A DNA stretch of 16,339 bases, taken from the NCBI GenBank assembly GCA_045538735.1, contig JAZSRY010000027.1:1-16339 (forward strand), in the 5' to 3' direction. Below, piece after piece: positions 1-5,918 of this stretch. Numbering within the stretch: position 1 is the first letter of the stretch; each line of letters starts with the position of its first letter. The translations under genes and the position numbers were made by a program. Under the pieces are notes generated by a model. That model was not told the origin of the DNA. It did not search any database and saw only the letters and a program-made list of their open reading frames with translations. Source of the DNA: SIG459 sp045538735. GTDB taxonomy: Bacteria; Bacillota; Clostridia; Oscillospirales; Oscillospiraceae.

Positions 1-925
1 GCAGGAGGAGCGGGAGAATTACCTGATCAAGAACACCCACGGCCGGTATGTGGGCGGCTGGATGCGACAGAATCCCTGCCAGCGTGACTACATGGTCTGC
101 TATGCCGGCGGCTACTCCAAGGTGCTGATCGACCGGGTCCACTTTGTGTATGACCACTACGATGTGGACGGCATCTACACCGACGGTACCCACATTCCCT
201 GGGAATGCGCCAATGCAAACCACGGCTGCGGCTACACCGACGAGCAGGGTGTGCGCCATCTCACCTTCCCCATTTGGGCACTGCGGCAATTCTCCAAGGA
301 TTTCTATGATGCTGTTCACTCAAGACCCGGCGGCATCAACATGACCCATCAGAGCTCCTGCATGTGCGCCGCAACGGTCGGCTTTGCCGATTACTATTTC
401 AACGGTGAGAGCATTCAGAGCGCGCTGCATGAGGGTTTCCTGGAATTTTTGAATCTCCCCGCTTTCCGCACCGAGTTCATGGGCAGTAATCTGGGCGTTC
501 CCTCTTTGGTTTTGGCTTACCAAACAGAGGAAATGAAGATTGAAAAATACAACTCCCTGTGTCTGATCCACGGCGTTCTCCCCGGCGGCGCTCCCGAAGA
601 TGCCGCGTACCTGTCCAAATTCTGGACGGAGTTCAGTGATTTCGACTTCGGCAACGCCCGGTGGTATCCCTACTGGATCGAAGACCGTCCCGTCCGCACC
701 ACCACGGAGAACACCCAGTGCTCTCTGTATGAAAAGGATGGCAAATATCTGCTGGCCCTGTCTTCTTTCAACGAAAGCGCAGATGCGGTCACCGTGGAAT
801 TTGACGGCGACATCACCGTGGATTACGATGTGCTGGGACAGAACGCTGCCACCGCCAACGGCAACATTCTGACTGTGAAGATGGCGGCCTATAAGCCCAA
901 CCTCATCCGTCTGACCAAGAAATAA
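1..925 (+). CDS. Probable glycoside hydrolase, C-terminal part (partial, 5' end outside window)
   Basis: The frame is open from base 2 to the TAA at 923-925, giving 307 residues with no internal start that has a ribosome site, so the true N-terminus lies left of the window. The segment DVDGIYTDGTHIPWECAN (about bases 164-217), followed by HGCGY, resembles the active-site strand of TIM-barrel glycoside hydrolases of the DUF6067/GH123-like type. The last 75 or so residues look like a beta-sandwich accessory domain (SLYEKDGKYLLALSSFN, ending PNLIRL). The likely role is cleavage of a complex carbohydrate. Substrate and localisation cannot be told without the N-terminus. The family call comes from memory of motif style, so the hydrolase fold is more certain than the exact family. 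No intrinsic terminator is evident after it; a hairpin repeat follows. Confidence 0.6.
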   Translation, partial: QEERENYLIKNTHGRYVGGWMRQNPCQRDYMVCYAGGYSKVLIDRVHFVYDHYDVDGIYTDGTHIPWECANANHGCGYTDEQGVRHLTFPIWALRQFSKDFYDAVHSRPGGINMTHQSSCMCAATVGFADYYFNGESIQSALHEGFLEFLNLPAFRTEFMGSNLGVPSLVLAYQTEEMKIEKYNSLCLIHGVLPGGAPEDAAYLSKFWTEFSDFDFGNARWYPYWIEDRPVRTTTENTQCSLYEKDGKYLLALSSFNESADAVTVEFDGDITVDYDVLGQNAATANGNILTVKMAAYKPNLIRLTKK

Positions 926-976
926 TGCCAAAACCCCAGGCGCAAACTTGAATATATCTACCAGTTGCACACCGTA

Positions 977-1036
977 TGAAAGCCTCCCTTGTGTAAAGGG
1001 AGGTGGCGCGGCGTAAGCCGTGACAGTGGGGATGGT
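977..1036. repeat. Intergenic double-hairpin repeat element
   Basis: Two adjacent hairpins are visible. The first has arms 983-990 (CCTCCCTT) and 996-1003 (AAGGGAGG) with loop GTGTA. The second has arms 1007-1012 and 1017-1022 around the GNRA-type loop GTAA. A G-rich tail (GACAGTGGGGATGG) follows. Neither stem is followed by a T-run, so this is not a normal intrinsic terminator. From memory, very similar elements recur in intergenic regions of gut Clostridia genomes. Only one copy is in this window, so the outer boundaries are approximate. Confidence 0.6.
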
Positions 1037-1058
1037 AAAGCGGAATGCGTACTCGGTT

Positions 1059-1610
1059 TCAGGGATTTTTATACAGGTAACATTCCTCGTCGTGGGAATA
1101 TATCACGCCAATTGCCTGCAGATAGGAATAAATGATGGTAGAGCCCACGAAACTCATACCTCTGCGCCTGAGGTCTTTGGAGAGCGCATCGGAAAGCGCA
1201 TTTGTGGTTTTGCCTGTCTCGTGAATTATCTCGCCATTCGTGAAATTTCTCAGATAGTTATAAAAAGAGCCGCATTCTTCGGAAATAGCTTTGAAAATTT
1301 TGCTGTTATTGATGCTTGCTTTAATTTTGAGGGAGTTTCTGATTATGCCCTTGTTTCCCATAAGCTCGGCTATTTTGCCGTTGTCATATAAGATGACCTT
1401 GTCTATATCAAAGTTATCATAGGCATCCTTGAAAGCAGCTCTTTTATTCAGAACGCATTCCCATGAAAGACCCGCCTGAAAGGATTCAAGAATAAGCATT
1501 TCATAGAGATACTTATCTTCGAAATTCGGTACGCACCACTCCCTGTCGTGGTATTCAACATAGAGAGGATTATTTAGATTGCACCATTTGCATCTTGATT
1601 TAGCGTCCAT
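1059..1610 (-). CDS. tag: DNA-3-methyladenine glycosylase I
   Basis: This is a base-excision repair enzyme that removes 3-methyladenine from alkylated DNA. The 183-residue product matches the family's usual length and begins with the RCxWC and YHDxEW motifs. The family's zinc-binding residues are present as C7, H21, H173 and C177, matching Cys4/His17/His175/Cys179 of the E. coli enzyme. E42 in LESFQAGLSW corresponds to the conserved substrate-pocket glutamate. The segment SDALSKDLRRRGMSFVGST is also typical. The ATG follows the stop of the upstream lipoprotein gene by 15 nt with a weak AAAGG site, so the two genes are probably cotranscribed. One oddity is EWCVP where the family usually has EWGVP. 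The pair is AT-richer than the hydrolase gene to its left. Confidence 0.95.
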   Translation of the reverse strand: MDAKSRCKWCNLNNPLYVEYHDREWCVPNFEDKYLYEMLILESFQAGLSWECVLNKRAAFKDAYDNFDIDKVILYDNGKIAELMGNKGIIRNSLKIKASINNSKIFKAISEECGSFYNYLRNFTNGEIIHETGKTTNALSDALSKDLRRRGMSFVGSTIIYSYLQAIGVIYSHDEECYLYKNP

Positions 1611-1625
1611 ACATATATCAGCCTT

Positions 1626-2087
1626 TTAGTTTTTGAGTTCGGTAAGCGTCAATTCTACCTGGTATATGCTTTCTTTCCCCTTTGTGTCAACTGTCTTCAA
1701 TTCAAACCGCAAGTCTGTTTCCGGATGCCCGACCAAAACTCCGGAGGAACCTGCTGTACCGAGAGCTTTGCCGGAGTGGGATGCATTTTCGCTTAAGCCG
1801 TTAACGGTACTTGAATAAAATACCTTACGCTCATTATTGCTTAACAGAGAATAATAGGAAGCAGAGTAAGAAATGATGTCGTTTAGGAAGCTGGGATCGG
1901 TAAATTCCAAAATACCGCCATTAAACACAGTGCCCTCACTGCTTATAACTATGGAGCCTTCTGTAATTGAAAAGTGCTCATTTTCGCCGTGGAAGGAGTA
2001 TTCAATGGTCTCATTCTGCTTTGAATTGCCGCAGGCAGCCATTGACAGGACAATAAATGCCAAAACCAATACAATCAATTTTTTCAT
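1626..2087 (-). CDS. Small secreted lipoprotein of unknown function
   Basis: The 153-residue product starts with a lipoprotein signal: two lysines, a hydrophobic stretch (residues 4-18) and a lipobox-like SMAAC with C19 as the acylation site. The mature part is polar and beta-rich (for example GSIVISSEGTVFNGG and FELKTVDTKGKESIYQVELT) and has no motif I can assign. It is probably anchored to the outer face of the cytoplasmic membrane. An AGGAGGAG site precedes the ATG, and a promoter lies about 40 nt further upstream. The gene is followed after 15 nt by tag, although a link between a surface lipoprotein and a DNA repair enzyme is not obvious. I do not recognise the family. Confidence 0.8.
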   Translation of the reverse strand: MKKLIVLVLAFIVLSMAACGNSKQNETIEYSFHGENEHFSITEGSIVISSEGTVFNGGILEFTDPSFLNDIISYSASYYSLLSNNERKVFYSSTVNGLSENASHSGKALGTAGSSGVLVGHPETDLRFELKTVDTKGKESIYQVELTLTELKN

Positions 2088-2123
2088 AACGCCAACTCCT
2101 CCTGATGTTTTTTCGACGCAAAC

Positions 2124-2152
2124 ATTGTATCACGGGAACGGGGAGATAACAA
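2124..2152 (-). promoter_or_regulatory. Promoter of the lipoprotein-tag pair
   Basis: On the minus strand, TTGTTA (2147-2152) and TACAAT (2124-2129) are separated by 17 bp. The -10 matches consensus at 5 of 6 positions and the -35 at 4 of 6. The -35 touches the first bases of the terminator hairpin of the upstream exporter gene. Confidence 0.5.
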
Positions 2153-2185
2153 CAGGCACGCGCCTTATATCAGCGCGTGCCTGTT
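2151..2185 (-). terminator. Hairpin after the TauE/SafE exporter gene
   Basis: There is a perfect 13-bp inverted repeat, with arms AACAGGCACGCGC (2151-2163) and GCGCGTGCCTGTT (2173-2185) and a 9-nt loop. It starts 7 nt after the stop of the minus-strand exporter gene. The trailing T-run is weak (GTTATCT), so termination may be incomplete. The hairpin is strong and well placed. Confidence 0.65.
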
Positions 2186-2192
2186 GGATCTA

Positions 2193-2966
2193 TTATATTA
2201 CTTCAGTAAGTATCTTGATAAACAGCAGCCCGAGGACAACGAATATCATTCCTCTTATGCGCTTGCTGCCGCCTTTAATGGCGAAGCGGGCGCCCAGATA
2301 GTTGCCAAGAACATTGCAAATAGCGGCGGGAATAACGATGGACCACATAACATAGCCATTGATTATCCAAACCACTGCGGAGGCGATGTTGCTTGCCAGA
2401 TTGCCAACCTTGGCGCAGCCGGAGGAGGTCAGCAGGTCCATACCGATAACGGCGGTAAAGGCCATAATCATAAAAGTGCCTGTGCCGGGCCCCACCATGC
2501 CGTCATAGCAGCCGATGAAAAGACCGATGAGGGCGCAGAGAATGTATTCCGTGCGCTTGGAGTGGCTGCGCTTGGGAACGCTGCCTTCCTTGCCGAAATC
2601 CTTCTTCACGGTGAGAATTATGGCGGCCAGAGGAAGGGCACAGAGAATGATGATTTTGAAAACCTTGTCGCTGATGAAAAGGGCGGCAATCTCGGTGCCG
2701 ATAGCGGAACCCAGGAGGGCGAAAAGGGCAGCGATAATGGCGAAGCGGAGGTTAATTTTTCCGCTTTTTATATATTTTCCTGCGGCGACGCTGGTGCCGA
2801 TGGAATTTACCACCTTGTTGGTGCCGGAGGCTATGTGGGCGGGGATTCCGCAGAACAGATAGGCAGGCAGGCTGATAAGGCCGCCGCCTCCGGCAACGGA
2901 GTCAACAAAGCCCGCCAAAAAAACAAGAGGGCAGACTATAAGCAGGGTTTTAACTATCTCAGGCAT
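2193..2966 (-). CDS. TauE/SafE (TSUP) family membrane anion exporter
   Basis: This is a polytopic membrane protein of 257 residues from the chosen ATG, normal for the family. TSUP proteins move small, often sulfur-containing anions such as sulfite, sulfoacetate or sulfonate breakdown products. The two half-repeats each carry the expected glycine-rich hairpin: GFVDSVAGGGG near the N-terminus, followed by PAHIASGTNK, and GCYDGMVGPGTG in the second half. A TTG five codons upstream could serve as a start, but it lies inside the ribosome site. GGAG at 2976-2979 is 9 nt before the ATG at 2964-2966, which decides the start. The gene has its own strong promoter and follows a sulfonate/nitrate-class ABC operon in the same direction, which hints at sulfur-compound handling. 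The substrate is not shown by sequence. Confidence 0.9.
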   Translation of the reverse strand: MPEIVKTLLIVCPLVFLAGFVDSVAGGGGLISLPAYLFCGIPAHIASGTNKVVNSIGTSVAAGKYIKSGKINLRFAIIAALFALLGSAIGTEIAALFISDKVFKIIILCALPLAAIILTVKKDFGKEGSVPKRSHSKRTEYILCALIGLFIGCYDGMVGPGTGTFMIMAFTAVIGMDLLTSSGCAKVGNLASNIASAVVWIINGYVMWSIVIPAAICNVLGNYLGARFAIKGGSKRIRGMIFVVLGLLFIKILTEVI

Positions 2967-2998
2967 ATATAATTTCTCCAAAATTCACGAATGGACTT

Positions 2999-3027
2999 AT
3001 TATAAATTAAGGCTCAATCCGTGTCAA
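2999..3027 (-). promoter_or_regulatory. Consensus promoter of the TSUP exporter
   Basis: On the minus strand, a perfect TTGACA (3022-3027) and a perfect TATAAT (2999-3004) are separated by 17 bp. A 7-bp inverted repeat (TAAGGCT at 3031-3037, AGCCTTA at 3008-3014, read on the minus strand) brackets the -35 box and includes the stop codon of the upstream ATPase gene. It could be an operator or a weak terminator stem for the ABC operon. Confidence 0.75.
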
Positions 3028-3034
3028 GAAAGCC

Positions 3035-3628
3035 TTAGGACTCTGCGGAAAAGGACTTGCCTTTGTAGTAATAAACCCTGCCCCCGAAAGAGCGTGCATC
3101 TTCCTCATCGTGGGTGACGAGGATGCTGGTTTTACCCTCGGCGGAGGAGAGGATTTGCTCCCATACCGAGGCTTTCGTGTCCGCATCCATGCCCTTCAAT
3201 GGCTCATCCAAAAGGAGAATATCCCCGTCATAGGCAAGGGCGCGGGCAATGCTGACGCGCTGCTGCATACCGCCGGAAAGTTCTGCAGGGAGCTTGGCGC
3301 CGTCTGAGCCAAGCCCAACAGCGTCCAGCCACTTTTCAGCCTCGCCAAGACTTGCGGCGCTGTCCGAAAGAACGGCATTTATATTTTCAAGAGCGCTGAG
3401 CCAGGGGAGAAGCCGGGGTTCCTGAAAGACGAAGGAGATGCGTCCCTTTGTTTTTATACTGCCTTTTTCAGGAGCAACAAGCCCCGCAATGGCGGAAAGC
3501 AGACTGCTTTTGCCGCAGCCGGAGGGACCCATAAGGACGATTTTTTCGCCCTTTTCAAGAGAGAGATTGAAGTCCTCTATAACCCGTTCCCCCTCGTAGC
3601 TGAGGATGAGATTTTTAATTTCTATCAT
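3035..3628 (-). CDS. ABC transporter ATP-binding protein, nitrate/sulfonate/taurine class
   Basis: This cytoplasmic ATPase powers the import complex encoded with it. All nucleotide-binding motifs are visible: Walker A GPSGCGKSS (residues 34-42), Q-loop Q69 in FVFQEP, signature LSGGMQQR (117-124), Walker B ILLLDEP (137-143) and switch histidine H173. The RLLPW segment after the Q-loop and the overall pattern are typical of SsuB/TauB/NrtD-type subunits. At 197 residues it is shorter than the usual 240-260 and lacks much of the C-terminal tail, while the catalytic core is intact. Its ATG overlaps the permease stop as ATGA (3625-3628), indicating translational coupling. Confidence 0.93.
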   Translation of the reverse strand: MIEIKNLILSYEGERVIEDFNLSLEKGEKIVLMGPSGCGKSSLLSAIAGLVAPEKGSIKTKGRISFVFQEPRLLPWLSALENINAVLSDSAASLGEAEKWLDAVGLGSDGAKLPAELSGGMQQRVSIARALAYDGDILLLDEPLKGMDADTKASVWEQILSSAEGKTSILVTHDEEDARSFGGRVYYYKGKSFSAES

Positions 3629-4389
3629 GCCTTGGCACCTCCGGGACGGTATTTTTTGCCCAAGGCGCCAATGGCGGCTATCAGTACCTTTTCAATGATA
3701 AGGGAGCAGATAATAACCACCGCGGTCCATGCGAAGAGATCCTGAGTCTCCCAATAGAGCTTGGATTCATAGAGCATTTTGCCGATGCTGACAGCGGGAA
3801 CGGTGAGCACCTCGGCAGCGACTCCCGCCTTCCACGCAAGGCCTAGGCAGGAGCGGCAGGCGGCAAGAAAATGGGGCATAACGGAGGGGACATAAACTCT
3901 CCTAAGCCTTCTCCACAAGGAAAAACGAAAGACCCGCGCCATCTCAATGAGACGGATATCGGTTTCACTTATGCCGGTGCTCACATTGCTCCACACCACT
4001 GGCAGAGCCATCAGCACAACAATCACAGAGGGAAGAATATCTCTTCCCACCCAGAGAATGAGCAGAATGATGAAGGAGGCAACGGGGGTGGACTTGATGA
4101 CGGTGAGCAGGGGAGAGAAGAGGGCGCGCAGAAGCGCCGAGCGGCTTGTGGCAAGAGCCAGCAGTACACCAAGCACCATGGCACATATAACCCCCAGCAG
4201 TATGCGGCCGAGACTTGTTGCGGTGATAAGCCAGAACTGACTGCTCCCCAAGAGTTCCCATATCCGTTTGAAAACGAGAGGGATAGGAGGAAGAAGCAGG
4301 GGATTATCCACAATCATCACAAGACCCTGCCACACCCCAAGCCAAAAAACAAGCACTATAAGATTTTTAAGGTGTTTGTTAAACTTCAT
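3625..4389 (-). CDS. ABC transporter permease, nitrate/sulfonate/taurine class
   Basis: This 254-residue integral membrane subunit has about six hydrophobic segments, as in SsuC/TauC-type permeases (BPD_transp_1 fold). The cytoplasmic EAA-like coupling loop is seen at about residues 149-185 (EMARVFRFSLWRRLRRVYVP, then LGLAWKAGVAAEVL), which contacts the ATPase. The segment STPVASFIILLILWVG is typical of this permease class. The gene starts 12 nt after the stop of the binding-protein gene with no clear ribosome site of its own, so translation probably depends on coupling. It ends in a 4-bp ATGA overlap with the ATPase gene. Confidence 0.92.
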   Translation of the reverse strand: MKFNKHLKNLIVLVFWLGVWQGLVMIVDNPLLLPPIPLVFKRIWELLGSSQFWLITATSLGRILLGVICAMVLGVLLALATSRSALLRALFSPLLTVIKSTPVASFIILLILWVGRDILPSVIVVLMALPVVWSNVSTGISETDIRLIEMARVFRFSLWRRLRRVYVPSVMPHFLAACRSCLGLAWKAGVAAEVLTVPAVSIGKMLYESKLYWETQDLFAWTAVVIICSLIIEKVLIAAIGALGKKYRPGGAKA

Positions 4390-4401
4390 AGGCAGAAATA
4401 C

Positions 4402-5436
4402 TTATCCAAGGTAATAGAAATCATCTGCGGGAACTGCACCGCCTATAGAGGGAGGCGCAATGGAGAACATGGCCTCAAGGAAGCCGTCCATAGGCTCTAT
4501 CATATCCAAACCTGCAATGAAGCAGAGATTGCACTTGGGTATAGCCTTCTCGGTAACGGCTGCGTTTGCGAATATTCCCGCGTCTGCAATCAGCTGGGCT
4601 GCGGCTGCGGTGTCCTCGCTGAGGAAGGCAATGGAAGCTTCATATTCTTCAAGAAAAGCGGCAAGCTCAGCCTTGTGACTTTCAGCAAACTCGCGGCGGA
4701 CAACAAGGCAGCCCTGAACGAGCTGGCTGTCGTTGAGCTTGGCCCATTCCTCGGTGAGATCCAGTTTTACGGAAAGATCCTCATTTGCGGCAAGAGCCAT
4801 AGTGACCATAGGCTCGGGCAAAACCGCAAGCTCAACCTCACCTGCGGCAACTGCGGTGCGAAGCTCAGCGGGCTGAGCAAAGCTGTTATCGATGGTCACA
4901 TTCACGCCTGCGTTTTTGCAGATGTAGTCAAGAACGAAGCTGGGATTCTGTGCGGGGGCATAAACGGTTTTGCCCTCAAGGTCAGCAAGGGAGGAAATGC
5001 CGCTTTCGCCCTTTTCAATCAGATAGAGTACACCGAGGGTGTTAAGGGCAAGAAGCTGCACCTGACCGCCGGTTTTGTTATAAACAACGCTTGCGGCATT
5101 GGTGGGCAATGCGGCAATATCGGTGCTGCCGTTAATGAGGGCGGCGGTGATGTTGCTGGCGTCGGTTTCAACGGATATGCTGCAGTTGAGGGGGCTGAGA
5201 CCGGCGGCGCAATCGCTCATAAGCTTTGCCATACCAAAACCGGTGGTGCCGTTGAGAACCATGATTTTTATGGGCTCAGCGCCGGGCTGGGGCATTTCAC
5301 TCTCTTCGGGGAGATTGCTGCCCGAGACGGAGGGAGGAGCTGCGGGCGCATCGGGGACTTCGCTCTGACTTGTCCCGCAGGCGCAGAGGGTAAAGAAAAT
5401 TACAAGTGCAAGAATAAGAGAGATTATTTTTTTCAT
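4402..5436 (-). CDS. ABC transporter substrate-binding lipoprotein, NMT1/SsuA-like
   Basis: The 344-residue product has a lipoprotein signal (hydrophobic residues 4-19, lipobox LCAC, acylated C20). A proline/acidic linker to about residue 55 is followed by a two-lobe periplasmic-binding fold. NGTTGFGMAKLM (62-73), NGSTDIAALPTNAA (102-115) and the SSLADLEGKTVYAPAQ region (148-163) are typical of the NMT1/THI5/SsuA/nitrate group, in which the DLxGK motif opens the ligand cleft. It would capture a small anion or heterocycle outside the membrane for the permease. The ligand cannot be read from sequence; sulfonates, taurine, nitrate and thiamine precursors are all used by relatives. AAGGAGG lies 7 nt before the ATG, and the gene starts 15 nt after the TM1266-type gene. 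Confidence 0.9.
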   Translation of the reverse strand: MKKIISLILALVIFFTLCACGTSQSEVPDAPAAPPSVSGSNLPEESEMPQPGAEPIKIMVLNGTTGFGMAKLMSDCAAGLSPLNCSISVETDASNITAALINGSTDIAALPTNAASVVYNKTGGQVQLLALNTLGVLYLIEKGESGISSLADLEGKTVYAPAQNPSFVLDYICKNAGVNVTIDNSFAQPAELRTAVAAGEVELAVLPEPMVTMALAANEDLSVKLDLTEEWAKLNDSQLVQGCLVVRREFAESHKAELAAFLEEYEASIAFLSEDTAAAAQLIADAGIFANAAVTEKAIPKCNLCFIAGLDMIEPMDGFLEAMFSIAPPSIGGAVPADDFYYLG

Positions 5437-5451
5437 AGCGGTTCCTCCTTA

Positions 5452-5697
5452 TCAGATTGCGGAATATGCGGTCTTGGTGCTTACGCCGGGGAGACGGCCT
5501 ATTTTGCCGGAAATGCTGCTGATAATATCCTGAGGGGCATCTATGGCGATGGAGATTATATTCACCTTTTTCTCCCGGTAGGGAATGCCCATCCTTCCCA
5601 GAATATACTGGGCGTTTTCGTGGAGTATTGCGTTTATCTTTTCAACAGCATCGCCGTTTTCCACGATTATGCCAATAAGCGCGACCCTTGTTTCCAT
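5452..5697 (-). CDS. TM1266-family small ACT-like putative regulator
   Basis: The 81-residue product METRVALIGIIVEN...GRMGIPYREK...GRLPGVSTKT matches the family named after Thermotoga TM1266, an iron-only hydrogenase system putative regulator with a NikR-like ACT fold. ACT domains usually bind small ligands, but no biochemical function is established here. The ATG at 5695-5697 is chosen because AAAGGAG stands 6 nt upstream. A longer reading begins inside the terminator hairpin and is unlikely. The gene is first in the operon, directly behind a leader with a terminator, and precedes the binding-protein gene by 15 nt. No hydrogenase or HydEFG gene lies in the window, so here the family is tied to an ABC importer instead. 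Confidence 0.88.
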   Translation of the reverse strand: METRVALIGIIVENGDAVEKINAILHENAQYILGRMGIPYREKKVNIISIAIDAPQDIISSISGKIGRLPGVSTKTAYSAI

Positions 5698-5716
5698 TTC
5701 TTGCTCCTTTCTATGC

Positions 5717-5755
5717 AAAAAGGGTAACTGCAAATCCCTGAAGATGCAGTTACCC
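5717..5755 (-). terminator. Leader intrinsic terminator (candidate attenuator)
   Basis: On the minus strand, GGGTAACTGCA (5745-5755) and TGCAGTTACCC (5722-5732) form a perfect 11-bp stem with a 12-nt loop, followed at once by TTTTT. It ends only about 20 nt before the start codon of the TM1266-type gene and lies downstream of that operon's promoter, so it can stop transcription before the coding region. The placement is that of a regulated terminator. Confidence 0.8.
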
Positions 5756-5879
5756 CATAGTTAACAGTATATCTGCAGCGGCCGTGAAAGAGAGCGCATC
5801 TCGCCCACAGCGGCTTTTATGGAGAAATCAAACAAATCTTTCGCCGCAATAAAATTTTGGCGTCAGGGAGTTTATTTCC
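5756..5879 (-). promoter_or_regulatory. Structured 5' leader of the TM1266/ABC operon, candidate riboswitch or attenuator
   Basis: The RNA between the promoter and the terminator can fold. GCGGC (5843-5847) can pair with GCCGC at either 5810-5814 or 5778-5782; the latter is extended by GAAAG (5838-5842) with CTTTC (5786-5790). TGCAG and GTTA just before the terminator can pair with TAAC and CTGCA in its first arm, giving a possible antiterminator. Motifs of the TPP, SAM-I, FMN, T-box and guanidine-I elements were looked for and not found. The ligand is unknown. Confidence 0.5.
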
Positions 5880-5885
5880 TAATTT

Positions 5886-5914
5886 ATTTTACTATATTTT
5901 TCATTGGCGTGCAA
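5886..5914 (-). promoter_or_regulatory. Promoter of the TM1266/ABC operon
   Basis: On the minus strand, TTGCAC (5909-5914) and TAAAAT (5886-5891) are 17 bp apart. The promoter begins 4 nt after the apbE stop codon with no terminator between, so apbE readthrough could also enter the leader. Confidence 0.65.
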
Positions 5915-5918
5915 GAGA

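Noticed and set aside
3871..5727. A 618-codon open frame on the + strand
   Set aside because: It lies antisense to the permease, binding-protein and TM1266 genes, has low-complexity Gly/Asn/His-rich translation and no ribosome site. The minus-strand genes have clear family motifs.
5698..5733. N-terminal extension of the TM1266-type protein by 12 residues
   Set aside because: It would begin inside the terminator hairpin and overlap the ribosome site of the ATG at 5697.
5756..5879. TPP riboswitch or T-box in the leader
   Set aside because: The TPP signature (CTGAGA and the ACCTGATCTGG segment) and the T-box sequence (GGGTGGNACC) are absent, despite the THI5-like binding protein downstream.
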